The position numbers and the translations under genes are program-made. Positions 27,889 to 37,544 of a DNA stretch of 64,000 bases are shown here, in pieces (the stretch's first letter is position 1; every line of letters begins with the position of its first letter). The DNA is from Jannaschia rubra (GTDB taxonomy: Bacteria; Pseudomonadota; Alphaproteobacteria; Rhodobacterales; Rhodobacteraceae), in contig NZ_CXPG01000021.1 of the NCBI RefSeq assembly GCF_001403735.1, positions 248,001 through 312,000 of the forward strand, written 5' to 3'. The notes beneath the pieces were generated by a model. It saw only the letters and a program-made list of their open reading frames with translations. It was not told the DNA's origin and searched no databases.

Positions 27889-29217
27889 ATGGCAACCGAG
27901 ATCCTCATGCCCGCCCTGTCCCCGACGATGGAGGAGGGGACGCTCGCGAAATGGTTGGTCAAGGAAGGGGACACCGTCTCCTCCGGCGACCTTCTGGCCG
28001 AGATCGAGACCGACAAGGCCACGATGGAATTCGAGGCCGTCGATGAAGGCGTGATCGGCAAGCTGATCGTGGCCGAGGGCACCGAAGGGGTGAAGGTCAA
28101 CTCGCCCATTGCCGTCCTGCTGGAGGAGGGCGAGGATGCGTCGGCCATCGACAGCGCCTCTTCCGGCGGATCGTCAAACGCGGCCCCCGCCGAACCCTCG
28201 CCCGCGACCGAACCCGCCAAGGGCTACGGCCGTGACGGGGGCGCGGCGGCTGAAAAATCGTCCAGCCCCGAACCGAAAAAGGGCGACCGCATTTTCGCGA
28301 CCCCCCTCGCCCGGCGCATCGCCAAGGATAAGGGCCTCGACCTGGCCGAGATAAACGGCTCCGGTCCGCGCGGCCGGATCGTCAAGTCCGACGTGGAAAA
28401 CGCCCAGCCCGGCACCTCCGCCAAACCCGCGCAGCAAGAGGCGCCGAAAGCGGCCCCCGAAGGCCAGAAACCCGCCATGCCCGCCGGCATGACCGCGGAC
28501 CAGGTCGCCAAGATGTACGAAGGGCGCGAGTACGAGGAGGTCAAGCTCGACGGCATGCGCAAGACCATCGCCGGCCGCCTGACCGAGGCCAAGCAGACCA
28601 TTCCACATTTCTACCTTCGCCGCGACATCCGGCTGGACGCCCTGCTCAAGTTCCGCAGCCAGTTGAACAAGCAACTCGAAGGCCGCGGGGTGAAGCTTTC
28701 TGTCAACGACTTCATCATCAAGGCCGGCGCCATCGCGCTCCAGCAGGTGCCCGACGCGAACGCCGTCTGGGCCGGGGACCGCATCCTCAAGCTGAAGCCT
28801 TCGGACGTGGCCGTGGCCGTGGCCATCGAAGGGGGGCTGTTCACCCCCGTCCTGAAGGACGCGCAAATGAAATCCCTGTCGGCCCTCTCGGCCGAGATGA
28901 AGGACCTCGCCGCCCGTGCCCGCGATCGCAAGCTCGCGCCGCACGAATATCAGGGCGGCAGCTTCGCCATCTCGAACCTCGGCATGTTCGGCATCGACAA
29001 CTTCGACGCGGTCATCAACCCGCCCCACGGCTCGATCCTCGCGGTCGGCGCGGGCGTGAAGAAGCCCGTCGTCGGCGCCGACGGAGAGATCACCTCCGCC
29101 ACCGTCATGTCCGTGACGCTGAGCGTGGATCACCGGGTGATCGACGGCGCTCTGGGGGCAAACTTCCTCCAGGCGATCGCCGACTGCCTCGAAAACCCGA
29201 TCACGATGCTGGCCTGA
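27889..29217 (+). CDS. pdhC: Dihydrolipoamide acetyltransferase (PDH E2)
   Basis: This is the E2 core of pyruvate dehydrogenase (442 aa). It has one lipoyl domain (1-80, Lys43), a linker, a peripheral-subunit-binding domain ([17 protein letters not shown], about 135-170), a second linker and the catalytic acetyltransferase domain. The catalytic motif [11 protein letters not shown] is at the C-terminus. E3 (lpd) is not next door; the following gene is convergent cysE. Confidence 0.95.
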   Translation: MATEILMPALSPTMEEGTLAKWLVKEGDTVSSGDLLAEIETDKATMEFEAVDEGVIGKLIVAEGTEGVKVNSPIAVLLEEGEDASAIDSASSGGSSNAAPAEPSPATEPAKGYGRDGGAAAEKSSSPEPKKGDRIFATPLARRIAKDKGLDLAEINGSGPRGRIVKSDVENAQPGTSAKPAQQEAPKAAPEGQKPAMPAGMTADQVAKMYEGREYEEVKLDGMRKTIAGRLTEAKQTIPHFYLRRDIRLDALLKFRSQLNKQLEGRGVKLSVNDFIIKAGAIALQQVPDANAVWAGDRILKLKPSDVAVAVAIEGGLFTPVLKDAQMKSLSALSAEMKDLAARARDRKLAPHEYQGGSFAISNLGMFGIDNFDAVINPPHGSILAVGAGVKKPVVGADGEITSATVMSVTLSVDHRVIDGALGANFLQAIADCLENPITMLA

Positions 29218-29244
29218 TCCGGAAACACCGGTCTGCCGGGGGCG

Positions 29245-30063
29245 TCATGCCTCCGGCGAACCCACCCCGAACAGCTGGTCCATCATCACCGATGGCTGCA
29301 CGCAGCCCGCTTCGCCCACGATCCGTGCGGGAACGCCGGCGACCGTCTTCATCGGCGGCACCTCCTCCAGCACGACGGACCCGGCCGCGATCCGCGAGCA
29401 ATGGCCCACGCGGATGTTTCCAAGGATCTTGGCGCCCGCGCCGATCAGCACGCCATCGCCGATCTTCGGATGCCGGTCGTCGTCCTCCTTGCCGGTCCCG
29501 CCCAGCGTAACGGAATGGAGCATGGAGACGTTGTCGCCCACCACCGCCGTCTCGCCGATCACGATGGCATGGGCGTGGTCGATCATGATGCCCCGGCCGA
29601 TGCGGGCGTTTGGGTGAATATCCACCCCGAACGTCTCGCTCACCTTCATCTGCACGAACAGTGCAAGGTCCCGCCGGCCGCGCCGCCAAAGCCAATGCCC
29701 GATCCGATAGCATTGCAGCGCCTGAAAGCCCTTGAAGAAAAGGAACGGCTCGATGAAGCGCTCGCAGGCCGGATCCCGCTCGAAGACGGCCACGATATCG
29801 GCCCGCGCGGCCTGCGCGATGGAATCGTCGTCCGCCATGGCATCGTCCGCGATCTCCCGCAGAACCTGCTCGCTCATCTCACCCGACGCCAGCTTTTGCG
29901 CGAACCGGCACGCCAGTGCCTTCTCGAACGACGCGTGGTGCAGCACCGCGGAATGAATCAAACCGCCCAGCAGCGGCTCATCGGCAACCGCCTGACGGGC
30001 TTCCTCCGTCGTGCGGCTCCAGACCGGGTCGATCGCCTGAACGCGCTTGTCAGCCAATGGCAT
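29245..30063 (-). CDS. cysE: Serine O-acetyltransferase
   Basis: The enzyme makes O-acetylserine for cysteine synthesis (272 aa). An N-terminal helical domain (about 1-145) is followed by left-handed beta-helix hexapeptide repeats with the signature DIHPNARIGRGIMIDHAHAI, then GVLIGAGAKILGNI. The ATG at 30063 follows GGAAAGGG. It lies downstream of GTA g15 on the same strand, separated by a hairpin. Confidence 0.94.
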   Translation of the reverse strand: MPLADKRVQAIDPVWSRTTEEARQAVADEPLLGGLIHSAVLHHASFEKALACRFAQKLASGEMSEQVLREIADDAMADDDSIAQAARADIVAVFERDPACERFIEPFLFFKGFQALQCYRIGHWLWRRGRRDLALFVQMKVSETFGVDIHPNARIGRGIMIDHAHAIVIGETAVVGDNVSMLHSVTLGGTGKEDDDRHPKIGDGVLIGAGAKILGNIRVGHCSRIAAGSVVLEEVPPMKTVAGVPARIVGEAGCVQPSVMMDQLFGVGSPEA

Positions 30064-30081
30064 ACGATCCCTTTCCGTATC

Positions 30082-30118
30082 GCGGGCCTCTACCGTAACT
30101 CAACGGATCGCGGCCCGC
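30082..30118 (-). terminator. Hairpin between GTA g15 and cysE
   Basis: GCGGGCC and GGCCCGC form an outer 7-bp stem enclosing an inner CCGT/ACGG stem, 9 bp after the g15 stop. No T-run follows, so it may be a weak terminator or a 3'-end stabiliser for the GTA transcript. Confidence 0.4.
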
Positions 30119-30127
30119 AAACCGCCC

Positions 30128-33100
30128 TCAGCCGACCGCCACCTCCGCGAATTGGCCCGGTCCGACCTCGTCCGACACCTGCGCGACCCGGACCCGCAGG
30201 TCATCGCGCGACCCCCAGGTGCCCACGTCCAGTGAAACCTCGCTCCGGCTCACCGACGTCTCGACGACGACGACGTCCTCCGGTGCGACGACCTGCACCA
30301 GATATCTTTCCGACGCCTCGCCCAGCGGCACATCGGCGATATCCCAGCCGCCCATGTCCAACCGCGATCTGCGAACCCAGTTCAGCAGCAGCCGCGCGCC
30401 CTCCCGCCGGCATCGCAGATGCACCGGGGCATAGGGCCGCAACCCCTCCCCCATGGCGACCTGCGTCGCGGGGCTGAACGCCTCGTTGTCGATCGGCAGG
30501 TTCGCGGGTCCGCAGAGATAGTGGATATCCAGCCCCACTCTCTCGCGCGGCAGGTCGATCTGGGTCAGCGTCTCGTCAAGAAACACCACGCGGCTTCCCA
30601 CGGGATGGGCCTTTCGCATCGCATGTTCCGTCCCCCGCTGCCCGCGCAGCCGGTTGGACAGGGCCCAGACACCCGGCGCCACCAGCCGGGCGTCCCGGAA
30701 CTGAAGAACCTCCCACCCCCGGATCGACCCGTCACCGATGGCCACCGCGTTCGCGCCGGCCAGCAACGCCGTCTCGCTCACCGAAGACAGCGCGCCCATG
30801 TCCAACTGCACCAACAACTCATCGCCGCGGTCCCATATCCCCGGCCGCGCCGGCTCCAGCACCGTTCGCGTAGCACCGACCAGCGATGGCGCCTCGATCA
30901 ATCTGTTGAAGCGGTAGCCGCTTCCGTCGATGGACGCATGCAAGGCCACCGCCCCCGGCCAGGGCCGCGCCGCCACCGCGACCCAGGGCGCGTGCGCCAC
31001 CTCCTGCCCCGTCAGAAGCGGCAGCTCCAGGTAGGTCGCATCCACCGGCAGCGGGGCCAGCGGCCGTGTCCGCCCCGATCCGTCCTCGACCTCGTCGCTC
31101 GGCTCGAAGATCGCCCGCTCGGTCCGCACCGCCTTGATCCGCCGGGCGCCGGCATCGTCCAGCCGGTCCACGCGCCACAGGTCGGCGGTGTCGTCGATCC
31201 GAAGCAGGTCTCCGACCCCGACGCTCCGGTTCGACGGCGCGATGTCCAGGTCCACGACATCCCTCACGATCCCCGCCTCCGACAGGAACCGCTCGGCCAG
31301 GCCATGCGCCTCCCCCTTGGTCAGGGACAGCGGAAGCTCCGTCTCCGACACCGGCAGGCTGCCCGTCCCCGGCTTCATCGCATCCGCGATCCTGACCTCG
31401 AAGTCTCCCGCCGCATCTACGTGATGCACAATGACGCGCCGCGCGATCTCGGCCTCCGGCGCGCGGTGCCGCGCGATGATCGGACCGTCGCGGCGCACCA
31501 GGCTCTCGTCCGACACGGCCCGCTCGACAGCGTCCGCCCGCATCGAGAACACGAGCACCCCGTTCCGCTCCCGCGCCTCGATGCCATGTGCGATCATCAG
31601 CGGCTGAAGGTCGGCCCGCGCATTCTGCACGTTGGTCATGACATAGCCGCGCACCACCCCGTGAACGCCGGATACGTCAAAGGCCTCCAGTCCGCTCGCC
31701 CGACAGATTTCCGCGATGACCGTCGCCAGCGGCTGGTTGCCCGTCCGCCCGGAAATCCAGTGCCCGCGCGCATAGTTGACCCCATCGGACCAGAGATCTG
31801 TCAGCTCGGGGAAATACGGCCACGGCCGCGTGTCCCAGGCCCAGGCAAAACTGTGCGCCAGATCGACCATCGGCTCCGCATCGTTCCGCCTGCGCCAATG
31901 GTCGATGAATGCCCGCAGGTACTGCACCTGCATCGCATCGTCGCGCCGCCCGTTGGAGTAGAACGGCAGGCCCGACTCCGACGACTTCTCGTCAAAGAAC
32001 CGGTTGGGCTGGTTGGCGCCCTTGTCGATGGCCGCGCAGCCGAACTCGGTGAACCGCACGGGCTTCGAGCCGGGCAGCCACGCGGTCGGCAGATCGCTCC
32101 GCACCCCGTCGATCCGGTCGTGATGCAGATTGCCCCACCAGCCCGCGATATCCTTGTATCGCCAGACCCAGGGCTCCTTATGCTCGCCGTCGGTGATCGG
32201 CACGCGCCGCTGGGCATCCCGGGCTTCGGGCGTGGGGTAAGACCAGTCGAACCCTTCGCCCCCTTCGACGTTCTGTCGCAGGTAGTCGATGTTCCCCACC
32301 GATCCGGCACCGGCATCCAGATGATCGCGCCCCGCGCGCCAGTCGGCCATAGGCATGTAGTTGTCGATGCCGACGAAGTCGACGTTCCCGTCCGCCCACA
32401 GCGGGTCGAGGTGGAAATGCACGTTCCCCGTATCCTGCGGGTGATAGCCGAAATATTCCGACCAATCCGCGGCATAGCCGATCTTCGCATCCGGCAGGAT
32501 CTTCCGCACTTCCGCCGCCAGGCTCCGCATCGCGGCCACCGCCGGAAAGCTGTCGCCCGCGCCCCGGATCTGCGTCAGCGCGCGCATCTCCGACCCGATG
32601 CAAAAGGCTTCGACACCGCCCGCTTCGGCACAGAGCGTCGCATAGTGCAGGATGAACCGCCGATAGGACCAGTCGTCCTCCGGCCCCGCGACGACGGTGC
32701 GGCTCGGCCCCAGGATCGGATCGATGACCCGCACCGCGAAATCACCGGCCCGCGCCCGACCGAAGAAGCGGTCCACCTCCGCCTCCGCCGCCGCGCTGCG
32801 GTCGGTGCTGCCGTCCATCCCCGCGGCCCGCGTCGTGGTGATCCGTCCGCGCCAGGGCAGCGCCGCCTGCTCCTCCCCGCCCCAGGGGTCGGGCAGGCCG
32901 TTCCCGGCCATCTGCTCCATCAGGATGAAGGGATAGAACGTGACGTCCAGCCCCTCCTTGTTCAGATGGCGGATCGCCTCGATCACCGACGCGTCGCTCG
33001 GCGTCCCGCCATAGACCGGCCGCCCGTCCAGCGCCGGCACCCTTCCGGCCCGCGACCGGCGCACGCCCGACACGTTCCAGGGCTGTGGCGTCCCGTCCAC

Positions 33101-34015
33101 CTCGGTCTGCTCGACCTTGGGCCGGATCGCGCAATCCCCGCACCGCAGGTCGTCCCCGAACCACGACACCACCAGCGATACCGACTTCAGGTTCGGCATT
33201 TCCTCCGTCAGGTCGCGCATGGCGACGCGGAAATCGGACGACGTCTGCGCGGTGTTGATGTTGGCCGACTCCTTCGCGCCGCCCCCGTGGTCGTAATGCA
33301 CGGCGGTCGTGGCCAGCGCATATTCCCCCGTCCCCGGCACGAGCGCGACGCCTTCGATCAGCTCGGCCGGCGAGGCGACCTGCCCCTCGGCCCGCGCATG
33401 GCGCAGCACCTCGAAAGTCAGATGCGGAACCCGGTTCCCGAAAGGCGTCAGGTCCAGGTCCTCGATCACCACATAGGCCGTGCCGCGGAACGCGGGCGCG
33501 TTGCCCCTTCCGTCCACCGCCTCGATCAGCGCATCGGGCAACTGGTCCTCGGTCCCACGATAGACCCGCATCTGGATCGACCGTCGCGCGATCTCGCTGC
33601 CGTCCGCCCAGATTCGGCCCACCCGCGCGATCTCCCCCTCGCACAGCGCCATGGCGAGCGAGATCGAATAGCTGTAGGTCGTCTGCTTCGGCGGCTTCGG
33701 TCCGCCCTTGCCACTGCCGCCGGTGCTTTCACGGTGCTCCTTGAACCGGGTGGCCCAGATCACCTGCCCGCCGACGCGCACGCGCCCGACGACACGGGGG
33801 ATCGCGCTGCCTTCGGACGCTCCGGTCAGGCGCAGCCGGTCCATGCGGCCATGCTCCACCGCCTCCGATCCGCTGCCCATGATCGACTGGTCGATGACCC
33901 GCCCCACCGTCGCACCCACGGCCCGCCCGATGACGGCCCCGCTGACGCCCAGGATCGAGCCGCCAAGGCTCCCGCCGACGGCGGCGCCCACGGCCCCCAG
34001 TACAAGTGTCGCCAT
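30128..34015 (-). CDS. g15: GTA host-contact/baseplate megaprotein (g15 type)
   Basis: This is the largest GTA gene (1295 aa), matching the Rhodobacter GTA g15 product at the tail tip. A Gly/Ala-rich N-terminal segment (about 1-45) is followed by tail-protein domains. A GTA TIM-barrel domain (about 420-740, including FTEFGCAAIDKGANQ) and a C-terminal receptor-contact region come next. Last gene of the cluster, 3 bp after g14. No frameshift is seen. Confidence 0.95.
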   Translation of the reverse strand: MATLVLGAVGAAVGGSLGGSILGVSGAVIGRAVGATVGRVIDQSIMGSGSEAVEHGRMDRLRLTGASEGSAIPRVVGRVRVGGQVIWATRFKEHRESTGGSGKGGPKPPKQTTYSYSISLAMALCEGEIARVGRIWADGSEIARRSIQMRVYRGTEDQLPDALIEAVDGRGNAPAFRGTAYVVIEDLDLTPFGNRVPHLTFEVLRHARAEGQVASPAELIEGVALVPGTGEYALATTAVHYDHGGGAKESANINTAQTSSDFRVAMRDLTEEMPNLKSVSLVVSWFGDDLRCGDCAIRPKVEQTEVDGTPQPWNVSGVRRSRAGRVPALDGRPVYGGTPSDASVIEAIRHLNKEGLDVTFYPFILMEQMAGNGLPDPWGGEEQAALPWRGRITTTRAAGMDGSTDRSAAAEAEVDRFFGRARAGDFAVRVIDPILGPSRTVVAGPEDDWSYRRFILHYATLCAEAGGVEAFCIGSEMRALTQIRGAGDSFPAVAAMRSLAAEVRKILPDAKIGYAADWSEYFGYHPQDTGNVHFHLDPLWADGNVDFVGIDNYMPMADWRAGRDHLDAGAGSVGNIDYLRQNVEGGEGFDWSYPTPEARDAQRRVPITDGEHKEPWVWRYKDIAGWWGNLHHDRIDGVRSDLPTAWLPGSKPVRFTEFGCAAIDKGANQPNRFFDEKSSESGLPFYSNGRRDDAMQVQYLRAFIDHWRRRNDAEPMVDLAHSFAWAWDTRPWPYFPELTDLWSDGVNYARGHWISGRTGNQPLATVIAEICRASGLEAFDVSGVHGVVRGYVMTNVQNARADLQPLMIAHGIEARERNGVLVFSMRADAVERAVSDESLVRRDGPIIARHRAPEAEIARRVIVHHVDAAGDFEVRIADAMKPGTGSLPVSETELPLSLTKGEAHGLAERFLSEAGIVRDVVDLDIAPSNRSVGVGDLLRIDDTADLWRVDRLDDAGARRIKAVRTERAIFEPSDEVEDGSGRTRPLAPLPVDATYLELPLLTGQEVAHAPWVAVAARPWPGAVALHASIDGSGYRFNRLIEAPSLVGATRTVLEPARPGIWDRGDELLVQLDMGALSSVSETALLAGANAVAIGDGSIRGWEVLQFRDARLVAPGVWALSNRLRGQRGTEHAMRKAHPVGSRVVFLDETLTQIDLPRERVGLDIHYLCGPANLPIDNEAFSPATQVAMGEGLRPYAPVHLRCRREGARLLLNWVRRSRLDMGGWDIADVPLGEASERYLVQVVAPEDVVVVETSVSRSEVSLDVGTWGSRDDLRVRVAQVSDEVGPGQFAEVAVG

Positions 34016-34018
34016 CAG

Positions 34019-34462
34019 TCAGTCCTCCTCGGCCGCAACGGCCGGAAATTCGAAACGCGCCGCGATGCGCCGGGCCCAGGGTGGCGAAAGGCTGCTTTCG
34101 ACGACGCCATGACCCGAATACGCGTGGATGAAGCTGGGCATCGCGCCGACCTCCGCCGCGATGCCCAGATGCTTGGCGATCGACCCGTCCCGCATCCGAA
34201 AGAGCAGCAAGTCGCCCGCCCGGACGGCTCCGCCCGAGACCGGCCGCAGATGCCGCAGCGCCGCACCCTGCAGCACCTCGATCCCCTGCGGCTCCGCCCA
34301 GTCCTGGGAATAGCTCGGAACCGCCTCGGGCTCCCGGCCGTACAACTCGCGCCAGACGCCGCGAACCAGGCCCAGGCAGTCCGTCCCCGCCCCTTTCACC
34401 GACGCCTGATGCACATAGGGCGTGCCCAGCCAGCCGCGCGCGATCCCGACGACGCGGCTCAT
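34019..34462 (-). CDS. g14: GTA NlpC/P60 cell-wall peptidase (g14 type)
   Basis: This 147-aa NlpC/P60 family peptidase has the catalytic Cys in GTDCLGLVRGVWRELYG and His in IAKHLGIAAE. In GTA particles this tail protein probably helps cross the recipient cell wall. It overlaps g13 by 4 bp (ATGA). Confidence 0.93.
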   Translation of the reverse strand: MSRVVGIARGWLGTPYVHQASVKGAGTDCLGLVRGVWRELYGREPEAVPSYSQDWAEPQGIEVLQGAALRHLRPVSGGAVRAGDLLLFRMRDGSIAKHLGIAAEVGAMPSFIHAYSGHGVVESSLSPPWARRIAARFEFPAVAAEED

Positions 34463-35328
34463 CCCCGGCCTCCGTCGTTCCTGCCTGCCCGCGTGGGATA
34501 GCTCATCAGCCAATCCTCCCCCGGAATGTCGGGAAAGCCGCGAAAGTTCAGCAAGTTGTCGAACTTCAGACGGCAGGTCTCCTTGCGCTTGTCGCATCCC
34601 GCCTCGATGCGGATGCGGTCGCCCGCCGCCAGCCTCGACCGCAGCGATTGCCAAAGCTCGATCCGCCGCCGGTCGCCCTCTATCCGGTCGATCTTGATCC
34701 GCTCGGACGCGCCTTCGGCCGCACCCGACAGCACATGGATGCGCCCCCGGTCGAACCAGCGCGGCGCATACTCCGTCAGCGACGGCAGCGCGATGACCTG
34801 GTTGTCCTCGACCGCCAGCACCTCCACCTCGGCCATGAACAGCGGTCCCAGCACCTTGCCGCAGCGGCCGTCTCCGAGCACGGCGTCGCACCTGCTCTGA
34901 TAGACACGCCCCCGCGTCCGGTTCAGCGCCTCCGACAGTCCGCGCAACTCGGCCGAGAACGCACCCCCGCCCCAGGAAATCTCGCCCAGCGTGCCCCGGA
35001 ACAGGATCTCGAACTCCGCCGGGTTCGACCAGTTCACCAGATACGCCGTCACCTCCGCCGCGTCCCAGCGCCCCGCCCGGATATCTTCCTCGCAGATCGC
35101 ATCGTGGCTCAGCGCGCCGTGGGCCTCCCCGTTGTCCACCGCCAGCCCCGTCACCGTCTCCAGCGCCCCGGCGGTCATGCCCGACGATGCCTTGCACGCC
35201 ACGCCGTCCACCGTCAGCGCCATGTCGTGATCCGTGAACCCCAGGACGACGCCGTCGCCCCGCCGCACGATCCAGGCGCGGCAGACCGTCGCCGCGCCTG
35301 TGGCCATATGGCTCGCCAGCGCGCTCAT
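34459..35328 (-). CDS. g13: GTA baseplate hub protein, DUF2163 (g13 type)
   Basis: This 289-aa phage-derived protein has a DUF2163 N-terminal half and a C-terminal segment with conserved cysteines (CDAVLGDGRCG, AGCDKRKETCRLKF). In the Rhodobacter GTA this is a baseplate hub component. Overlaps both neighbours by 4 bp. Confidence 0.93.
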   Translation of the reverse strand: MSALASHMATGAATVCRAWIVRRGDGVVLGFTDHDMALTVDGVACKASSGMTAGALETVTGLAVDNGEAHGALSHDAICEEDIRAGRWDAAEVTAYLVNWSNPAEFEILFRGTLGEISWGGGAFSAELRGLSEALNRTRGRVYQSRCDAVLGDGRCGKVLGPLFMAEVEVLAVEDNQVIALPSLTEYAPRWFDRGRIHVLSGAAEGASERIKIDRIEGDRRRIELWQSLRSRLAAGDRIRIEAGCDKRKETCRLKFDNLLNFRGFPDIPGEDWLMSYPTRAGRNDGGRG

Positions 35329-35957
35329 GTCCGTACCTCCACGATGGGCACATCCGGCACTTCGCCGGCGTTGAACGTGGCCACCGACGTCATGATGGAA
35401 TCGGTGTCGAACCGCACAGGCACGTCGAACTCGAACCCCGCGGTCACGTCCACGCCAACGTCCGGCGCCCTCCCGAAGGTCACGAGGCCGCGCGTCGGAT
35501 CGACGGTATAATGCACCGTCTCCCGCAACTCGTCGTCCTGGATGCCGACCCTGACGCTTCCCGCAACGGGCTTGCCGATGGGCCGCGTATAGGTCTGCTC
35601 CCCCGACCGATAGGTCTTCGACAGCTGGAACACCGTGGTCACGCCGTCGCCCGTTCCGATCTTCTGGTCGCGGAACGATACCTGCGACGACGACCGGCAG
35701 GTCTTGAAATCCGCCCAGTCCTTCCAGCGGAACCCGAACAGCTTGCCGCGCCGCGCCTCGAAGAAGGCGATCAGGTCGCCCACATCGTCCAGCGACCGCA
35801 TCCCCACGCCCGCGTCATACCGGCGGCGCGAATGGGCCCAGGGCGTGTTGCGCTCCTCGTGGCCGTTGGCCAGCGTCACCACCTCGGTCAGACGCTCCGG
35901 CCCGCCGATCGACCCCTTGGACAGGCGCGGCGGGAAACGGATCTCGTGAAAGGACAT
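35325..35957 (-). CDS. g12: GTA distal tail protein, DUF2460 (g12 type)
   Basis: This 210-aa protein begins MSFHEIRFPPRLSKGS, a typical DUF2460 start, and contains FGFRWKDWADFKT. It forms the distal tail ring in GTA particles by homology. It starts 10 bp after g11 ends. Confidence 0.93.
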   Translation of the reverse strand: MSFHEIRFPPRLSKGSIGGPERLTEVVTLANGHEERNTPWAHSRRRYDAGVGMRSLDDVGDLIAFFEARRGKLFGFRWKDWADFKTCRSSSQVSFRDQKIGTGDGVTTVFQLSKTYRSGEQTYTRPIGKPVAGSVRVGIQDDELRETVHYTVDPTRGLVTFGRAPDVGVDVTAGFEFDVPVRFDTDSIMTSVATFNAGEVPDVPIVEVRT

Positions 35958-35967
35958 TGCGACCTCC

Positions 35968-36618
35968 TCAGCGGTTGCGGCTTCCGCGCGACAGGGCGCG
36001 GGACATTTCGGCGGCGATCTGGCTACGCGACCGGCGGAACCCTTCGGCGTCGGGGCTCGTGATGTTCATGGTGACCGACACGTTGCCGCCGCCCCCGTGG
36101 GTCTGCACGCCCAGCCGCCCATCGGCCCCGCGCGTCAGCGGCATGATGGCCTCCGGCCCCGCCTCGCCCATCAACCCGGTCGCCCCGCGCATCGGGAACG
36201 TCGTCGGCGCGCTCACCACGCCGCCCTTGGCGAAGGCCGTCACCCGCCCCTGTGCGAAGCTGGCGCCGTCGGCAAAGGGCAGCACCGTATTCAGCCCGTT
36301 GGCCAATGCCCCGCCCAACGCCTGGCTCACCGGGCGCATCGCGGAATTATACGTCGCGTTCACCATCGACCGCGCCAGCCCCGTCAGCGCATCCGACAGC
36401 TTGGCGCCGTCGAACACCACCCCGTCGAAGGCCCGCTTCAGCGATCCGCCGAACGACCGCGACAGCCCGTCCACCTCTCGCTGGGTGTGCAGCATCTGTC
36501 CCTCCAGCGTGCCCAGTTCGGCCGTGAACCGCGCGACCACCGCCTCCGACCCGCCCAGACGCAACTCCAGCGCGTCCAGTTCGTCGTCGAGGCCCCCGGC
36601 CCCATCCGCATCAACCAT
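35968..36618 (-). CDS. g11: GTA tail tape measure protein (g11 type)
   Basis: This 216-aa tape measure homologue is very short compared with phage tape measures, consistent with the short GTA tail. It has an N-terminal coiled coil (about 10-55) and the conserved C-terminal segment GLMGEAGPEAIMPLTRG, common in lambdoid tape measures. The ATG at 36618 overlaps the chaperone gene by 8 bp. Confidence 0.9.
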   Translation of the reverse strand: MVDADGAGGLDDELDALELRLGGSEAVVARFTAELGTLEGQMLHTQREVDGLSRSFGGSLKRAFDGVVFDGAKLSDALTGLARSMVNATYNSAMRPVSQALGGALANGLNTVLPFADGASFAQGRVTAFAKGGVVSAPTTFPMRGATGLMGEAGPEAIMPLTRGADGRLGVQTHGGGGNVSVTMNITSPDAEGFRRSRSQIAAEMSRALSRGSRNR

Positions 36619-36814
36619 CGTCCGTCTCCGATTTGTCCGGGAACCGGGCGGCAAGGGCGTCCAGCCCCGCCCGGTCCATTGGCAGCCGCCCGTCCCCCTG
36701 GCCCAGCAGGAACGCCAGTTCCGCCGGCGTCAGCGACCAGAACTCCGCGGGCCGCAGACCCAGGTGCCGCATCCCCGCGGCCATAAGGCCGGGCCAGTCC
36801 AGCCGCTCCGTCAT
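36611..36814 (-). CDS. GTA tail assembly chaperone, small (g10.1 type)
   Basis: This 67-aa protein (MTERLDWPGLMAAGMRHLGL, then RPAEFWSLTPAELAFLLG) matches the small phage tail assembly chaperone found between the g10 gene and the tape measure in GTAs. Tight 4-bp and 8-bp overlaps with both neighbours support the start at 36814. Confidence 0.88.
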   Translation of the reverse strand: MTERLDWPGLMAAGMRHLGLRPAEFWSLTPAELAFLLGQGDGRLPMDRAGLDALAARFPDKSETDDG

Positions 36815-37131
36815 GCCTGCGGCAGGGCGAACGCCCGCCCCAGCAGCGACGCGGCCACCCGCGTCGCCTCCACCGGCCCGCCCTCTATGTCGGCCTCCAG
36901 CAGGCGGGCCGCATCGCCGCGCCACCCGCCGCCCCGCAGCCCCGCCAGCAACAGGCGGACCACGTCGCGCGCCGAAAAGGCGCCCGTCTCGAACCGGGCG
37001 ACCATGGCGACGATGCTGTCCGCCTCCATCGCCATCTCCAGCTCCGCCAGCGCCCCCAGCGTCAGCTTCAGAAGATGCCGCTCCCCGTCCAGCACCAGCA
37101 CCGCCTCGCCGGCGAAGGGGTTGCCCCCCAT
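36811..37131 (-). CDS. g10: GTA tail assembly chaperone-like protein (g10 type)
   Basis: This 106-aa GTA-family protein contains LKLTLGALAELEMAMEADSI, typical of the GTA TAC-like family. Its role is inferred as helping load the tape measure. It starts on the last base of the g9 stop region and overlaps g10.1 by 4 bp. Confidence 0.9.
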   Translation of the reverse strand: MGGNPFAGEAVLVLDGERHLLKLTLGALAELEMAMEADSIVAMVARFETGAFSARDVVRLLLAGLRGGGWRGDAARLLEADIEGGPVEATRVAASLLGRAFALPQA

Positions 37132-37544
37132 CAGAGCGCCGTGAAGTTCAGCGCACCCGCCGAGGCCAGCGCGATCTCATAGGTCGCCTCGCCGTCGTGC
37201 GTGCCGCCGTATTCCAGCGAGGTGATCTGGAACGCCCCCTCGACCACGCCGAAGTCCGGAATGATGACCTGAAACCGCGGCACCTCCCCGTCGAAGAACA
37301 ACTGCCGCGCCCGCGCATCCGTGTCCGCGTCGCGAAAGATGCCCGACCCGGACACCTGCGCCGATTTCACGCCGCCGCCGCCCAGCAACTCGCGCCAGCC
37401 TCCCGCGCTCTCCGAGGAGGTCACGTCGATGGATCCCGCATTGAACGTCAGCCGCGTGGCCCGCAGCCCCGCCATGGTGACGAAGACGCCCGTTCCGTCC
37501 TGATCGACCTTCAGCAAAAGGTCCTTGCCCGATTGAACACTCAT
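37131..37544 (-). CDS. g9: GTA major tail (tube) protein (g9 type)
   Basis: This 137-aa protein of the TP901-1 major tail protein family begins MSVQSGKDLLLKVDQDG and forms the tail tube. It overlaps g8 by 4 bp. Size matches GTA tail tubes. Confidence 0.93.
   Translation of the reverse strand: MSVQSGKDLLLKVDQDGTGVFVTMAGLRATRLTFNAGSIDVTSSESAGGWRELLGGGGVKSAQVSGSGIFRDADTDARARQLFFDGEVPRFQVIIPDFGVVEGAFQITSLEYGGTHDGEATYEIALASAGALNFTAL

Noticed and set aside
30419-34501. 1360-codon open frame on the plus strand opposite GTA g15-g13
   Set aside because: Antisense to confidently identified GTA proteins, with repetitive Arg/Pro/His/Gly composition and no domain; a codon-bias artefact.
34019-35353. 444-codon version of g14 extending through g13
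   Set aside because: Only residues from the ATG at 34462 match an NlpC/P60 peptidase; the rest is g13 read in another frame.
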